A DNA stretch of 32,342 nt from a virus, in the IMG/VR virus record IMGVR_UViG_3300039159_000068, positions 4,165 to 36,506 of that record. One strand, 5' to 3'. Positions 1 through 6,391 of this stretch are shown here, one piece after another; position 1 is the first letter of the stretch, and each line of letters starts with the position of its first letter. The translations under genes and the position numbers were made by a program. The notes beneath the pieces are model-generated. The model searched no databases. It saw only the letters and a program-made list of their open reading frames with translations, and had not been told where the DNA came from.

Positions 1-224
1 GCCATTAGCTGATCGATGCCGAGTATTTGAGGCGATGCCGCATTAAGCGCGGCGACCAGTTTTATTTCCTGCGCGGTCAGGCTGAATGTCTCACGCAAAT
101 AGCCTGCCACATCGTCCACCCGGCCCGACAATTCCTCGATCAGGTAAAGCCCATGTTCCAATCGCTGATCTGGGGGCAGCGCCATCACTTGCTGTTTTAG
201 CGTGTTCATGGGAAGTCCATACAT
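1..224 (-). CDS. Partial winged-helix-like regulator (3' end outside window)
   Basis: The frame is open from an ATG at 224 to the window edge (about 74 residues seen), with AAGGA nine bases upstream. The protein starts MYGLPMNTLKQQ. After a predicted helical region it has a stretch (LTAQEIKLVAALNAA, then a Q-I-L-G-I-D-Q-L segment) that resembles the start of a winged-helix DNA-binding domain of the OmpR C-terminal type. It lies just past a strong terminator that closes the tail/lysis operon, so it may be a separately controlled or read-through regulator. A second in-frame ATG lies at 209. The DNA-binding role is inferred from pattern only, and the rest of the domain is not visible. Confidence 0.6.
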   Translation of the reverse strand, partial: MYGLPMNTLKQQVMALPPDQRLEHGLYLIEELSGRVDDVAGYLRETFSLTAQEIKLVAALNAASPQILGIDQLM

Positions 225-242
225 GGCGATGCGTCCTTGTTC

Positions 243-274
243 AAAAGCCCCCGCCACCGTTCCGGGCGACGGGG
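243..274 (-). terminator. Rho-independent terminator after the tail-fibre gene
   Basis: Read on the minus strand, CCCCGTCGCC (274-265) can pair with GGTGGCGGGG (258-249) across a six-base loop. This gives ten pairs, two of them G-U, followed by GC and TTTT (246-243). It lies 17 bases after the fibre stop and about 20 bases before the ATG at 224, so it should end late leftward transcription. Confidence 0.7.
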
Positions 275-290
275 TTTCATCTATGACGGT

Positions 291-1820
291 CTAGTAGTCG
301 CTCATGACGTAGATTTTAGCGACCTCGATAGCCTCCGGCGCCGCGCGAGCGCCGTTGCGCGCCTGAAAGTTCAGGCCCATCCCGTTATTTTCCCCCGGCA
401 AATCGTCGCTGTATTCTGTGTCCAGAACAAGAACGCCAGTGCTGATGTTAGTAATCTTCACCCTTACCGACGACGCGTTAGGTGGGCAAAACATCATCAG
501 ATCAAAGCCGTGATTTACGTTGCGCGCGGCATCAGCGCCCAGATCGACTTTGACAGCCGTTCCCGCTCCATCGTTACGCATGAAAAACAGGTTACCCGTG
601 TCGGGGTCCGTTGAATCGTAGCCAACGCCGAGCATGTTCGTCAGTGCAGACGGGTTGCCAGCAAGTGCCACTGAGCTGCTAGACAGGCCGAAAAACTTCT
701 GCCCACCGTTCAGGTTTATGCCGATGCCGAATTGCGCGCGCAAAAAGAACCCGCCAAACCCCGGTGAGCTGCCCCTGAACCACTGCGGATCTGATCTGAT
801 TCCGCACTGTTGCCCGGGTGCAGACGAAGTAATGCCACGTATCCGCTTTATCGCTGCCCACCGGACTGTCGATGCAAAGGTTTGCAAAGTGGTAATCGTG
901 CCCACAGTCAAAACACCTGTTCCGACAGACGATATTGAGTTGGCGCGCTGGGGGCTGACCAGCGTAATGCTATTGCCGTGCAGACCCACCTGCAACGCGG
1001 TGTCGAGGCCATTCGGGCCGAGTATCTTCGGCTGGATCAGCCCTGCATACGACTGCGCATAAAGCGCCATGCCGCCCGCTGCCGGGGTTGCCGGGTCTGC
1101 GGTATCCATCAGTCGCAGGTTTCCAGCGTCCACCTCAACATTCGCCGCACCGCCGAATGCGCCTGCGTCGTTGAACTGTAGCTTGCCGGTTGCGCCACCG
1201 GGCGACCCTCCACCGCCCCCGCTTGGTGTGACCCATGCGGAATCGAAGTCTGTTGCCGACGACTTTTGAAGCACTTGTCCGGTTGTGCCGCCGACGGGCA
1301 CACCTGCGCCATCCGCCCCCGTCGCCCCTGCCGGTCCTTGAATACCCTGCGCGCCGTTGGTTCCGTTGGTTCCCGGCGCACCCGTCAAGCCTTGGATGCC
1401 CTGTGCGCCGGTCGGCCCTTGGATGCCATCCGCACCCGTCTGCCCTTGAATACCCTGCGCGCCGTCCGCGCCCGTCAAGCCAATGGGGCCTTGCGGTCCG
1501 ATGGGGCCTTGGATGCCTTGCGGCCCCTCTGGACCGGGCGGTCCAATCGGCCCCGGCTCGCCGCCACCAGTGCCGCCACCAGCAGGCCCAGCCGGGCCTT
1601 GGATGCCTTGATCGCCCGTGTCGCCCTTTGGCCCGATAGGCCCCGTCAAACCAATCGGCCCCGTCAAACCAATCGGCCCCTGAATGCCCGATGGACCTTC
1701 TGGACCCGCAGGCCCGACGCCACCACCACCGCCCCCGCCCAGGCTTACCGCGACTTCAAACTGTTGAGCGCCCGAAACCGTGACAGCCGGGCCTTCTACC
1801 GTTGTGATCTCGACCAGCAT
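291..1820 (-). CDS. Collagen-like phage tail fibre protein
   Basis: The protein has 509 residues. Residues about 35-180 are Gly-X-Y triplets ([20 protein letters not shown] and similar) interrupted by Gly-rich linkers, as in trimeric collagen-like phage fibres. Next comes a segment of the type [15 protein letters not shown]...AWVTP, common in phage fibres, and then a non-repetitive C-terminal part of about 300 residues that should form the receptor-binding or jelly-roll tip. The ATG at 1820 overlaps the TGA of the preceding gene (TGATG); an in-frame TTG at 1823 is less likely. As the last gene before the operon terminator it fits a host-recognition fibre. The collagen triple helix is family knowledge; the receptor is unknown. 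Confidence 0.85.
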   Translation of the reverse strand: MLVEITTVEGPAVTVSGAQQFEVAVSLGGGGGGGVGPAGPEGPSGIQGPIGLTGPIGLTGPIGPKGDTGDQGIQGPAGPAGGGTGGGEPGPIGPPGPEGPQGIQGPIGPQGPIGLTGADGAQGIQGQTGADGIQGPTGAQGIQGLTGAPGTNGTNGAQGIQGPAGATGADGAGVPVGGTTGQVLQKSSATDFDSAWVTPSGGGGGSPGGATGKLQFNDAGAFGGAANVEVDAGNLRLMDTADPATPAAGGMALYAQSYAGLIQPKILGPNGLDTALQVGLHGNSITLVSPQRANSISSVGTGVLTVGTITTLQTFASTVRWAAIKRIRGITSSAPGQQCGIRSDPQWFRGSSPGFGGFFLRAQFGIGINLNGGQKFFGLSSSSVALAGNPSALTNMLGVGYDSTDPDTGNLFFMRNDGAGTAVKVDLGADAARNVNHGFDLMMFCPPNASSVRVKITNISTGVLVLDTEYSDDLPGENNGMGLNFQARNGARAAPEAIEVAKIYVMSDY

Positions 1821-2107
1821 CAAATCACCTTCAAGTTCATCAGTGGCAGACCAATGCTGTCGCCCGGCCCGTTGATCTGCAAACGAAAGCCATAGGTGCC
1901 AACCGGGATAGGTGCGGTCCCCTCGATCAGCACCTCGAACGCACCGCCCGCCGCATCCGTGATCGTTGCCGACACTCGGCCTTCGATCTGCGGCGCGGCG
2001 CCAAAGACTTCGACGGTCCTGCCGACGAGGCTGACGGGCGCGCCCTCGCTTGTTATTGCCAGCACGATGCGCACATCGCTGCCGCTTGTTACCCGCAAAA
2101 TCGTCAT
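1820..2107 (-). CDS. Small baseplate/fibre-associated protein, BppU N-terminal-like
   Basis: The protein has 95 residues and starts [13 protein letters not shown] chose the ATG at 2107 because AGGAGA lies five bases upstream; the frame stays open to 2158 but has no other good start. The pattern (a request for 'default' values, then [12 protein letters not shown], then [15 protein letters not shown], then [11 protein letters not shown]) looks like the beta-sandwich N-terminal domain of phage baseplate upper proteins (BppU type). This suggests an adaptor that attaches the fibre to the tail tip. It is translationally coupled to the collagen-like fibre downstream. The family assignment is by pattern and moderate. 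Confidence 0.6.
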   Translation of the reverse strand: MTILRVTSGSDVRIVLAITSEGAPVSLVGRTVEVFGAAPQIEGRVSATITDAAGGAFEVLIEGTAPIPVGTYGFRLQINGPGDSIGLPLMNLKVI

Positions 2108-2132
2108 TGGTTTCTCCTGATTATCCCGGCCA

Positions 2133-2327
2133 TTACCAGCAGCCGCGCGCGCGGCCAAATTCGTTATGGGCCAGCACGTCGCGCGCCTCGGCCTCAGTCA
2201 TTGCGTCAATCGTCGCGGTGGTTAGCCGGATCTGCTTGAACCCGGCGCAGCTATTGCTGCCTGTCCCAACGCTCACGCAGCCGCTGCTTAGTGTCAGCAT
2301 CAACAGCAATCCTGTTATCGACTTCAT
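2133..2327 (-). CDS. Rz1-like outer-membrane spanin lipoprotein
   Basis: The protein has 64 residues. MKSITGLLLMLTLSSGC is a short lipoprotein signal peptide with a lipobox ending at Cys17. The mature part is about 48 residues and contains few prolines, unlike lambda Rz1. The start at 2327 lies inside the Rz-like gene in another frame, and the stop lies beyond it, the overlapping Rz/Rz1 layout of known two-component spanins. The lipidated protein should sit in the outer membrane and join the inner-membrane spanin to fuse the two membranes at lysis. The role rests on lipobox and position, not on sequence identity. Confidence 0.75.
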   Translation of the reverse strand: MKSITGLLLMLTLSSGCVSVGTGSNSCAGFKQIRLTTATIDAMTEAEARDVLAHNEFGRARGCW

Positions 2328-2490
2328 TGCGAACCTCGTATGCTTTTGCATCGGCCCGGAGACCCTTGTTTTCTGCCCGCACAGCGCCGCTGCGCTTGCC
2401 AGACCACCATGCACCCACCAGCGCAGCCACCAGCGCCACAGCGCCCGCTAGTGCGCGCTTGATCCATGTGGGGATGATTGCCCAGATCAT
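2251..2490 (-). CDS. Rz-like inner-membrane spanin
   Basis: The protein has 79 residues. An N-terminal membrane segment (about residues 9-28, rich in Ala, Val and Leu) is followed by a charged helical periplasmic part (about 30-79) with coiled-coil character. This is the i-spanin design, although shorter than lambda Rz. The ATG overlaps the TGA of the holin gene (ATGA). Together with the overlapping lipoprotein it should form the spanin complex that bridges the periplasm after the endolysin has acted. Confidence 0.75.
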   Translation of the reverse strand: MIWAIIPTWIKRALAGAVALVAALVGAWWSGKRSGAVRAENKGLRADAKAYEVRNEVDNRIAVDADTKQRLRERWDRQQ

Positions 2491-2666
2491 GTTGCACCGC
2501 CGTGGCGTTTGGCGACCGCATAGCCGACCTCGACCAGCGCGCCGATGGCAAGAGCCACGACCGTCACAACGTCGGGGTCCGCAGAAAGCATGTCGCCCTG
2601 CGCGGCACCGATCACCAGGCCGACGCCATAGCGCAGCACGATCCGCGCGATTGGAAAGAAGTCCAT
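2487..2666 (-). CDS. Putative holin, Pam3-gp28-like
   Basis: The protein has 59 residues: MDFFPIARIVLRYGVGLVIG, then an acidic ADPDVV turn, then VVALAIGALVEVGYAVAKR. Two hydrophobic helices are separated by a short loop, followed by a basic C-terminus. The layout and wording (LRYGVG...ADPDVV...E.GYA.A.R.GG) match what I know of the Pam3-gp28 family of putative phage holins. The ATG overlaps the endolysin stop by one base and the TGA overlaps the spanin ATG, so the lysis genes are coupled. Holin action (timed holes in the inner membrane) is inferred from family and position. Confidence 0.75.
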   Translation of the reverse strand: MDFFPIARIVLRYGVGLVIGAAQGDMLSADPDVVTVVALAIGALVEVGYAVAKRHGGAT

Positions 2667-3421
2667 CAGTGGGTGCTCCCCTTGCCTGAAAACAGCACCG
2701 CCAGCGCGGCCTTGATAATTGCCCAGATTGACACGGCTGGCGGGACGCTAGGAATTGGCGGCAAACTGACCGCAGCGGGCTTTGGTGCTAACGGTTGATC
2801 GCCCATGCCCCCCGCCTCGATGATCGCCCGCATGAACACCTGATGGAACGCCGCATACTTCGCGCCGTTCAGCTTCACGTCGCCGTTCATTATCGCCCGC
2901 GCCGCGACAGGCGCAAAGCCCGCACCGTTGCCAAAGTCTGCCAGCCGCTTGCCCGTATATCGCCCCGTGGTCATGCCGTGCATGATCGACGCAACAGCCT
3001 TGTCAGGCCGCAAGATGGCCTCGGGCTTTTCCATGATCGCCACCTTGGCGTAGTTGTCGCGTCCGGTCAGTTGGTCGATCCCGCCGCCGCGATAATCCCA
3101 ACCATCATCAGTGCCGCGCCGATTGCCCAAGCGGTCGCCGTAGACGCTGTTTGCCAGCGCCCTCGGCTTGCCTGCAAACTGCACCGCCTCGGGACGGGTC
3201 GGCCACACCTGCCGGATCCGCGCCGCGCTGTAGTTCATCCGCTCGCGCACGGGCGTCAGCTTGGCCTCGCCCCATCCCGTCGCCAGTATATATGCGGTAT
3301 GCTGTGCCGACAGCCCCTTGGCGTGCGCGGCATCAAGGATCGCATCGGCCACCTGAACCTGCACGGGCAACAGCGGGCCAAACGCCGCGCGCACCACGGC
3401 GAAGAACGTCGATCGGTTCAT
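2666..3421 (-). CDS. Endolysin, glycoside hydrolase 19-like, with C-terminal membrane segment
   Basis: The protein has 251 residues. Residues about 40-185 follow the phage GH19/lysozyme-like pattern: ATGWGEAKL with the probable catalytic Glu52, a second Glu60, NSVYGDRLGN (91-100) and DDGWDYRGGG (105-114). Such enzymes cut the sugar backbone of peptidoglycan. A Pro/Ala-rich linker (about 210-230) leads to a hydrophobic helix (231-245), unusual for a soluble endolysin and suggesting membrane tethering. The ATG at 3421 has GGGGAG seven bases upstream; an in-frame TTG at 3436 is less likely. It lies between small membrane proteins and the holin. Confidence 0.85.
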   Translation of the reverse strand: MNRSTFFAVVRAAFGPLLPVQVQVADAILDAAHAKGLSAQHTAYILATGWGEAKLTPVRERMNYSAARIRQVWPTRPEAVQFAGKPRALANSVYGDRLGNRRGTDDGWDYRGGGIDQLTGRDNYAKVAIMEKPEAILRPDKAVASIMHGMTTGRYTGKRLADFGNGAGFAPVAARAIMNGDVKLNGAKYAAFHQVFMRAIIEAGGMGDQPLAPKPAAVSLPPIPSVPPAVSIWAIIKAALAVLFSGKGSTH

Positions 3422-3425
3422 CTCG

Positions 3426-3833
3426 TCACTCCCCAAATGTTTCCGTCAGCCACACCGGATGCAGCGGAATCCATCCCCACAGCACCACCCGCCACTCAGC
3501 GGTCATCACCTTGACACCCGGCATTGCAAGGCACGGCGCAAGCCCCGGATTGATCTGGAACCGCACGGTGTCAAACGGGCGTGGCTGGAACAGGTTTTCG
3601 CCGCTCACCTCGCACTCGGATCCTGTCGATGGCACGAAGACCTCAGCCCGCCAGCGCGCCGTTACAGCCCCGAGCGGCGTTTTTCGGACGATCACCAGAT
3701 TTTCATCGCTTAGGCCGATGGATACAGGGCGGATAAAAAACCACGACTGCGACAACGCTGGCAGCAACGCGAAAAAGAACAGCGACACCAGCGCCAGCCG
3801 AAGCGCCAGCCTTGATTGCATCGCCCGCATCAT
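3426..3833 (-). CDS. Unknown exported or membrane-anchored protein of the lysis region
   Basis: The protein has about 135 residues. It starts MMRAMQSRLALRLALVSLFFF, giving an N-terminal hydrophobic helix (about 8-28) that acts as a signal anchor or signal peptide. The rest is a beta-rich domain with Cys residues (SECEVSG, APCLAMPG) that could pair in the periplasm. A Trp-rich segment (WRVVLWGWIPLHPVW) comes near the C-terminus. The ATG overlaps the TGA of the upstream gene. I do not recognise the family. Its place directly before the endolysin suggests a role in lysis or in superinfection/envelope change, but this is inference. Confidence 0.65.
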   Translation of the reverse strand: MMRAMQSRLALRLALVSLFFFALLPALSQSWFFIRPVSIGLSDENLVIVRKTPLGAVTARWRAEVFVPSTGSECEVSGENLFQPRPFDTVRFQINPGLAPCLAMPGVKVMTAEWRVVLWGWIPLHPVWLTETFGE

Positions 3834-4054
3834 TTGAACCACTCCGCGATCCTGCCAATCGCTGTATCCCATGACGCGATAAACGCCGCGATGCCGCCAA
3901 GGGTGACGATGATCAGCCGCGAGAAACGCCCCCACTGTTGAACGCCGCGATAGGTGTTTATCATCTCATTCAAAGTGGCCCGGTCAGCCTCGGGCCAATG
4001 CTCCGCTGCGACCAACTTTTCGAGACGGTCGATTGTATCAGTCTGTTGAGTCAT
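3830..4054 (-). CDS. Small single-pass membrane protein
   Basis: The protein has 74 residues: a soluble N-terminal half (MTQQTDTIDRLEKLVAAEHW..., likely helical), then RFSRLIIVTLGGIAAFIASW as one membrane helix and a short C-terminal tail. The ATG overlaps the upstream TGA (ATGA). Similar one-helix proteins occur in phage lysis cassettes as accessory holins or antiholins, and the adjacent endolysin and holin make that plausible. I cannot assign a family. Confidence 0.65.
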   Translation of the reverse strand: MTQQTDTIDRLEKLVAAEHWPEADRATLNEMINTYRGVQQWGRFSRLIIVTLGGIAAFIASWDTAIGRIAEWFK

Positions 4055-4377
4055 GCGGGCCACACGATCAAGGGCATTGATGCCAGCAACGCCGCCCGCT
4101 CGGGCAGGACGCCCGTCGCCTGTGCGCTGCCTAGCGCGGCAAGGGCGGTAAGCCAGACTGCATCGCGCCACGCCACAAACGCCGCCGCCTCGCTGGCCCA
4201 AAGCGGCACGGTGGAGGTGGTGTAAGAGGCGATGTGCGCGGCAGAGTTGTAGTTGCGCTGCCGTGATACGTCCTCGACATGCGCGTTGATGGCCGCAGTC
4301 ACTTCGGCCTGATACGCGGCGATTGCTTGCGCCTGCGACTGCGCCGCGCTGATAACTTGAGTGAAGTCAATCGTCAT
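4051..4377 (-). CDS. Phage tail-region protein, fibre-assembly-like
   Basis: The protein has 108 residues and starts MTIDFTQVISAAQSQAQ. The N-terminal half is helical. The segment RNYNSAAHIASYTTSTVPLW...AFVAWRDAVW is of a kind often seen in small proteins encoded beside phage tail fibres (DUF4376-like or fibre-assembly type). The ATG at 4377 overlaps the TGA of the gene before it. It probably helps fibre folding or is a minor tail component. The family match is by memory of the pattern and not confirmed. Confidence 0.6.
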   Translation of the reverse strand: MTIDFTQVISAAQSQAQAIAAYQAEVTAAINAHVEDVSRQRNYNSAAHIASYTTSTVPLWASEAAAFVAWRDAVWLTALAALGSAQATGVLPERAALLASMPLIVWPA

Positions 4378-4673
4378 TGTGCGCCCCCCGGCAGGCTGAC
4401 CGGCCCGCCCGCTGCCGTGATCGGCGCGGGAAACCGCGTTTCTTCGTCCGCGTCTGTGCCGTGCGGCAGGATCAACGGCACCGTCAGCACGCCGCCTTGG
4501 TCGCGGGTTACGTCGCCTCCAATCCATGCGCTGCCGATGGCGGCGCGCGGCAATCTATCGCCAGCCATCAGCGGGCCGAAGTCCAGCGCATCGCCGTTCA
4601 GCGTCAGCACATCGCCCGCGACCGATGCGGTTAAGGTCTGGTCCATGCGAACCGGCGAGAATGTCAAAATCAT
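4374..4673 (-). CDS. Conserved phage protein of unknown function (MILTFSPVRMD type)
   Basis: The protein has 99 residues. Three ATG codons in a row begin at 4679. The third (4673) sits seven bases from AGGGGG and gives MILTFSPVRMD, so I chose it. The pattern of alternating strands (LTASVAGDVLTLNGDALDFG, then VLTVPLILPHG) looks like a small beta domain. Similar proteins with the same opening occur next to tail genes in alphaproteobacterial phages, without known function. It is coupled by ATGA to the next gene. Confidence 0.7.
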   Translation of the reverse strand: MILTFSPVRMDQTLTASVAGDVLTLNGDALDFGPLMAGDRLPRAAIGSAWIGGDVTRDQGGVLTVPLILPHGTDADEETRFPAPITAAGGPVSLPGGAQ

Positions 4674-4685
4674 CATCATGCCCCC

Positions 4686-5045
4686 TTAGAACCAGCGACC
4701 GATGGCGGTGTAACCAAACCGAAAGTCATCGGTCAGCGATATTGACGAAAAAGCGCGGATTGCGCCGTTGGTGAGTGCCGTCTCCGTCGGGCTTCCATTT
4801 ATAGTAACCCACCCATCTGTATTGTTTGCGAACCCGCCACGGATCTGAACAGCGGGGGCGATGCTAAAAGCTGCGGGAAACGTCGGAACGGGAATGGCGG
4901 TGTTGGTAAACAATGCACCCCGCGCGACGGTGACGGCCAAAGCCGCCGTGGTAAAAGCGTGCCAGCAGATCTGTGTGCCATCAGCCCACCGCGTAAACTG
5001 GCCGTTGGCATTGCCGCCCCGCTCGACAACCGCCCCAGTCGGCAC
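4686..5045 (-). CDS. C-terminal part of tail-tip/fibre protein, split from upstream part by a frameshift
   Basis: This 119-residue frame starts at a GTG (VPTGAVVERGGNANG) but is open back to 5126, where a TGA ends it. The reading before the GTG (LLTTGAGPAQAFRRGNIVGTVSHT, given here in two parts: LLTTGAGPAQAF and RRGNIVGTVSHT) is sensible protein. The motif GTVS..GGVPTGA.VERG.NANG..TR.ADGTQICW is familiar from C-terminal domains of alphaproteobacterial phage tail proteins. No Shine-Dalgarno is evident. The simplest reading is that this is the end of the 4981-5790 gene in the +1 frame. A separate short gene is less likely. Confidence 0.6.
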   Translation of the reverse strand: MPTGAVVERGGNANGQFTRWADGTQICWHAFTTAALAVTVARGALFTNTAIPVPTFPAAFSIAPAVQIRGGFANNTDGWVTINGSPTETALTNGAIRAFSSISLTDDFRFGYTAIGRWF

Positions 5046-5790
5046 GCCCGCCGTGTGAGATACCGTGCCGACGATGTTGCCCCGACGAAACGCTTGCGCA
5101 GGGCCTGCGCCCGTGGTCAGCAGCCGTCACGTCGCTGGTCGTCTGCACGGGCGGCAGGAATTGCCCGATGCTGACCGATGTGCTGGCCCCGGTTTTTTGC
5201 CGGATATCCAGCCCGCCAGCCGGTGTCAGCGGAACGTAGAAGACAGCGTTCAACGCCACCGCCGCGATACCCGCCGACGCCGTGGGGTATATCAGCGCGC
5301 CCGCCGCAATGGCCGATGATAGCGCCGCCGCCGATGCCGTCTGCGCCGTGGTCGATGCCACAAGAGCCGCCGCGTTGGACGCCAACAGCGCGGCGTATAG
5401 CGCAGGATCAAGGTTGACGTTAAAGCCCGGAACCGCTGGCACTGGATTGTCCAGCAACTGCTTGACGGTATAGCTTGCCGCCGCGCCCACCTGCACCGCG
5501 CCCATGTCAAGCGTGACCCGCTGCGACATTCCGCCAAAGGGATCAGCCAGTGTAACCGTGAGCCCGATGCGGTAGAACGTGCCGCGCAGGCCCGAGGTGT
5601 TGCGCCACAGCACGGCCCCCGCTGGCATATCGCCGTTTGGGAGCAGCGCATAGCTACGCTCGATATTGCTCACCACATCGCCTAGCGTGTCGGTGTCATA
5701 GCCCGACAGCGTAAATCGTGCGACGGCATCCACCGGGGCCACGTTGTTGGGCAGGACAAAGCGTCCCGTGATAAGGGATGTTGTCGCCAT
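4981..5790 (-). CDS. Tail-tip/fibre protein, N-terminal part; reads into wrong frame after about 5126
   Basis: The ATG at 5790 has GGAG six bases upstream. Residues about 1-95 are a beta-rich domain (MATTSLITGRFVLPNN...), and 96-220 include an Ala-rich helical stretch and QFLPPVQTTSDV. After about 5127 the frame encodes an Arg/His/Cys-rich tail that looks like out-of-frame translation, while the sensible continuation lies in the +1 frame (to 4686). Removing one base near 5120-5130 would give a single protein of 367 residues. This may be a real mutation, a sequencing error or programmed frameshifting. Role: probable tail tip or fibre attachment, from position after the tail hub. Confidence 0.65.
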   Translation of the reverse strand: MATTSLITGRFVLPNNVAPVDAVARFTLSGYDTDTLGDVVSNIERSYALLPNGDMPAGAVLWRNTSGLRGTFYRIGLTVTLADPFGGMSQRVTLDMGAVQVGAAASYTVKQLLDNPVPAVPGFNVNLDPALYAALLASNAAALVASTTAQTASAAALSSAIAAGALIYPTASAGIAAVALNAVFYVPLTPAGGLDIRQKTGASTSVSIGQFLPPVQTTSDVTAADHGRRPCASVSSGQHRRHGISHGGRADWGGCRAGRQCQRPVYAVG

Positions 5791-5815
5791 TGCAGTCTCC
5801 GAATGTCAGGGGGTG

Positions 5816-6388
5816 TTAGGCGATGCCGCCAAGGCAATAAAAATCGAAATTAGCCGTGTTGGCTGATTGGTGCCAAGATAGCTGGAACGCATTGCAGCCA
5901 GCCGGAACGGTGTGCGTTCCCGATGCCAGAAACAGAAAGTTTAATGACCCAGATGATGGATTTCTAGCGGCTGATGCTGAAAAGTTAAACGCACCTGTTT
6001 GCAGGTTAAGACGCATTGACCCAGCGATACTGCCGCCGCCATCGGTGCCGGGAAAATTCGTGTTCACTATGTTTTGCCATGCGCCATAGGTTGAACCGTT
6101 ATTGCTGGAATAGCGGGCGCGCAAAATACGATCTGCCGAAACACTGCCAGTCAGATCAGCACGAACCAGCCCCATTCGGTCGCAGTTCGTATAACCGACT
6201 GCCGTGGTATCAACCACCGAAACAGCCCCCATTGATATTCCACCAAGGGAGACGCCTTGCACGCGCGGCGCACCCGGCGCACCCTCGGCAATGGAGATTG
6301 GATTGTCCCGAAGCGCCAAGCCACTCGCAGAGGTGATTGGCTTGCCGACCAAAAAGATCGCGTTAAGAAGCGTTGTCCAAGATGCCAT
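5816..6388 (-). CDS. Tail protein of unknown function
   Basis: The protein has 190 residues (MASWTTLLNAIFLVGKPITS...). It has an N-terminal short helix and then a beta-rich, Ser/Gly/Ala/Asn-rich region such as NNGSTYGAWQNIVNTNFPGT, typical of small structural proteins at the tail tip or fibre. The start lies three bases after the stop of the tail hub gene. I do not recognise a named family. Confidence 0.7.
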   Translation of the reverse strand: MASWTTLLNAIFLVGKPITSASGLALRDNPISIAEGAPGAPRVQGVSLGGISMGAVSVVDTTAVGYTNCDRMGLVRADLTGSVSADRILRARYSSNNGSTYGAWQNIVNTNFPGTDGGGSIAGSMRLNLQTGAFNFSASAARNPSSGSLNFLFLASGTHTVPAGCNAFQLSWHQSANTANFDFYCLGGIA

Positions 6389-6391
6389 GCT

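Noticed and set aside
1330-1730. Short repeats in the fibre gene as a possible microsatellite or regulatory array
   Set aside because: They are explained by Gly-X-Y collagen triplets; codon-level repeats follow from the protein repeat.
291-1820. Diversity-generating retroelement acting on the fibre
   Set aside because: No reverse transcriptase, template repeat or variable repeat is seen in the window.
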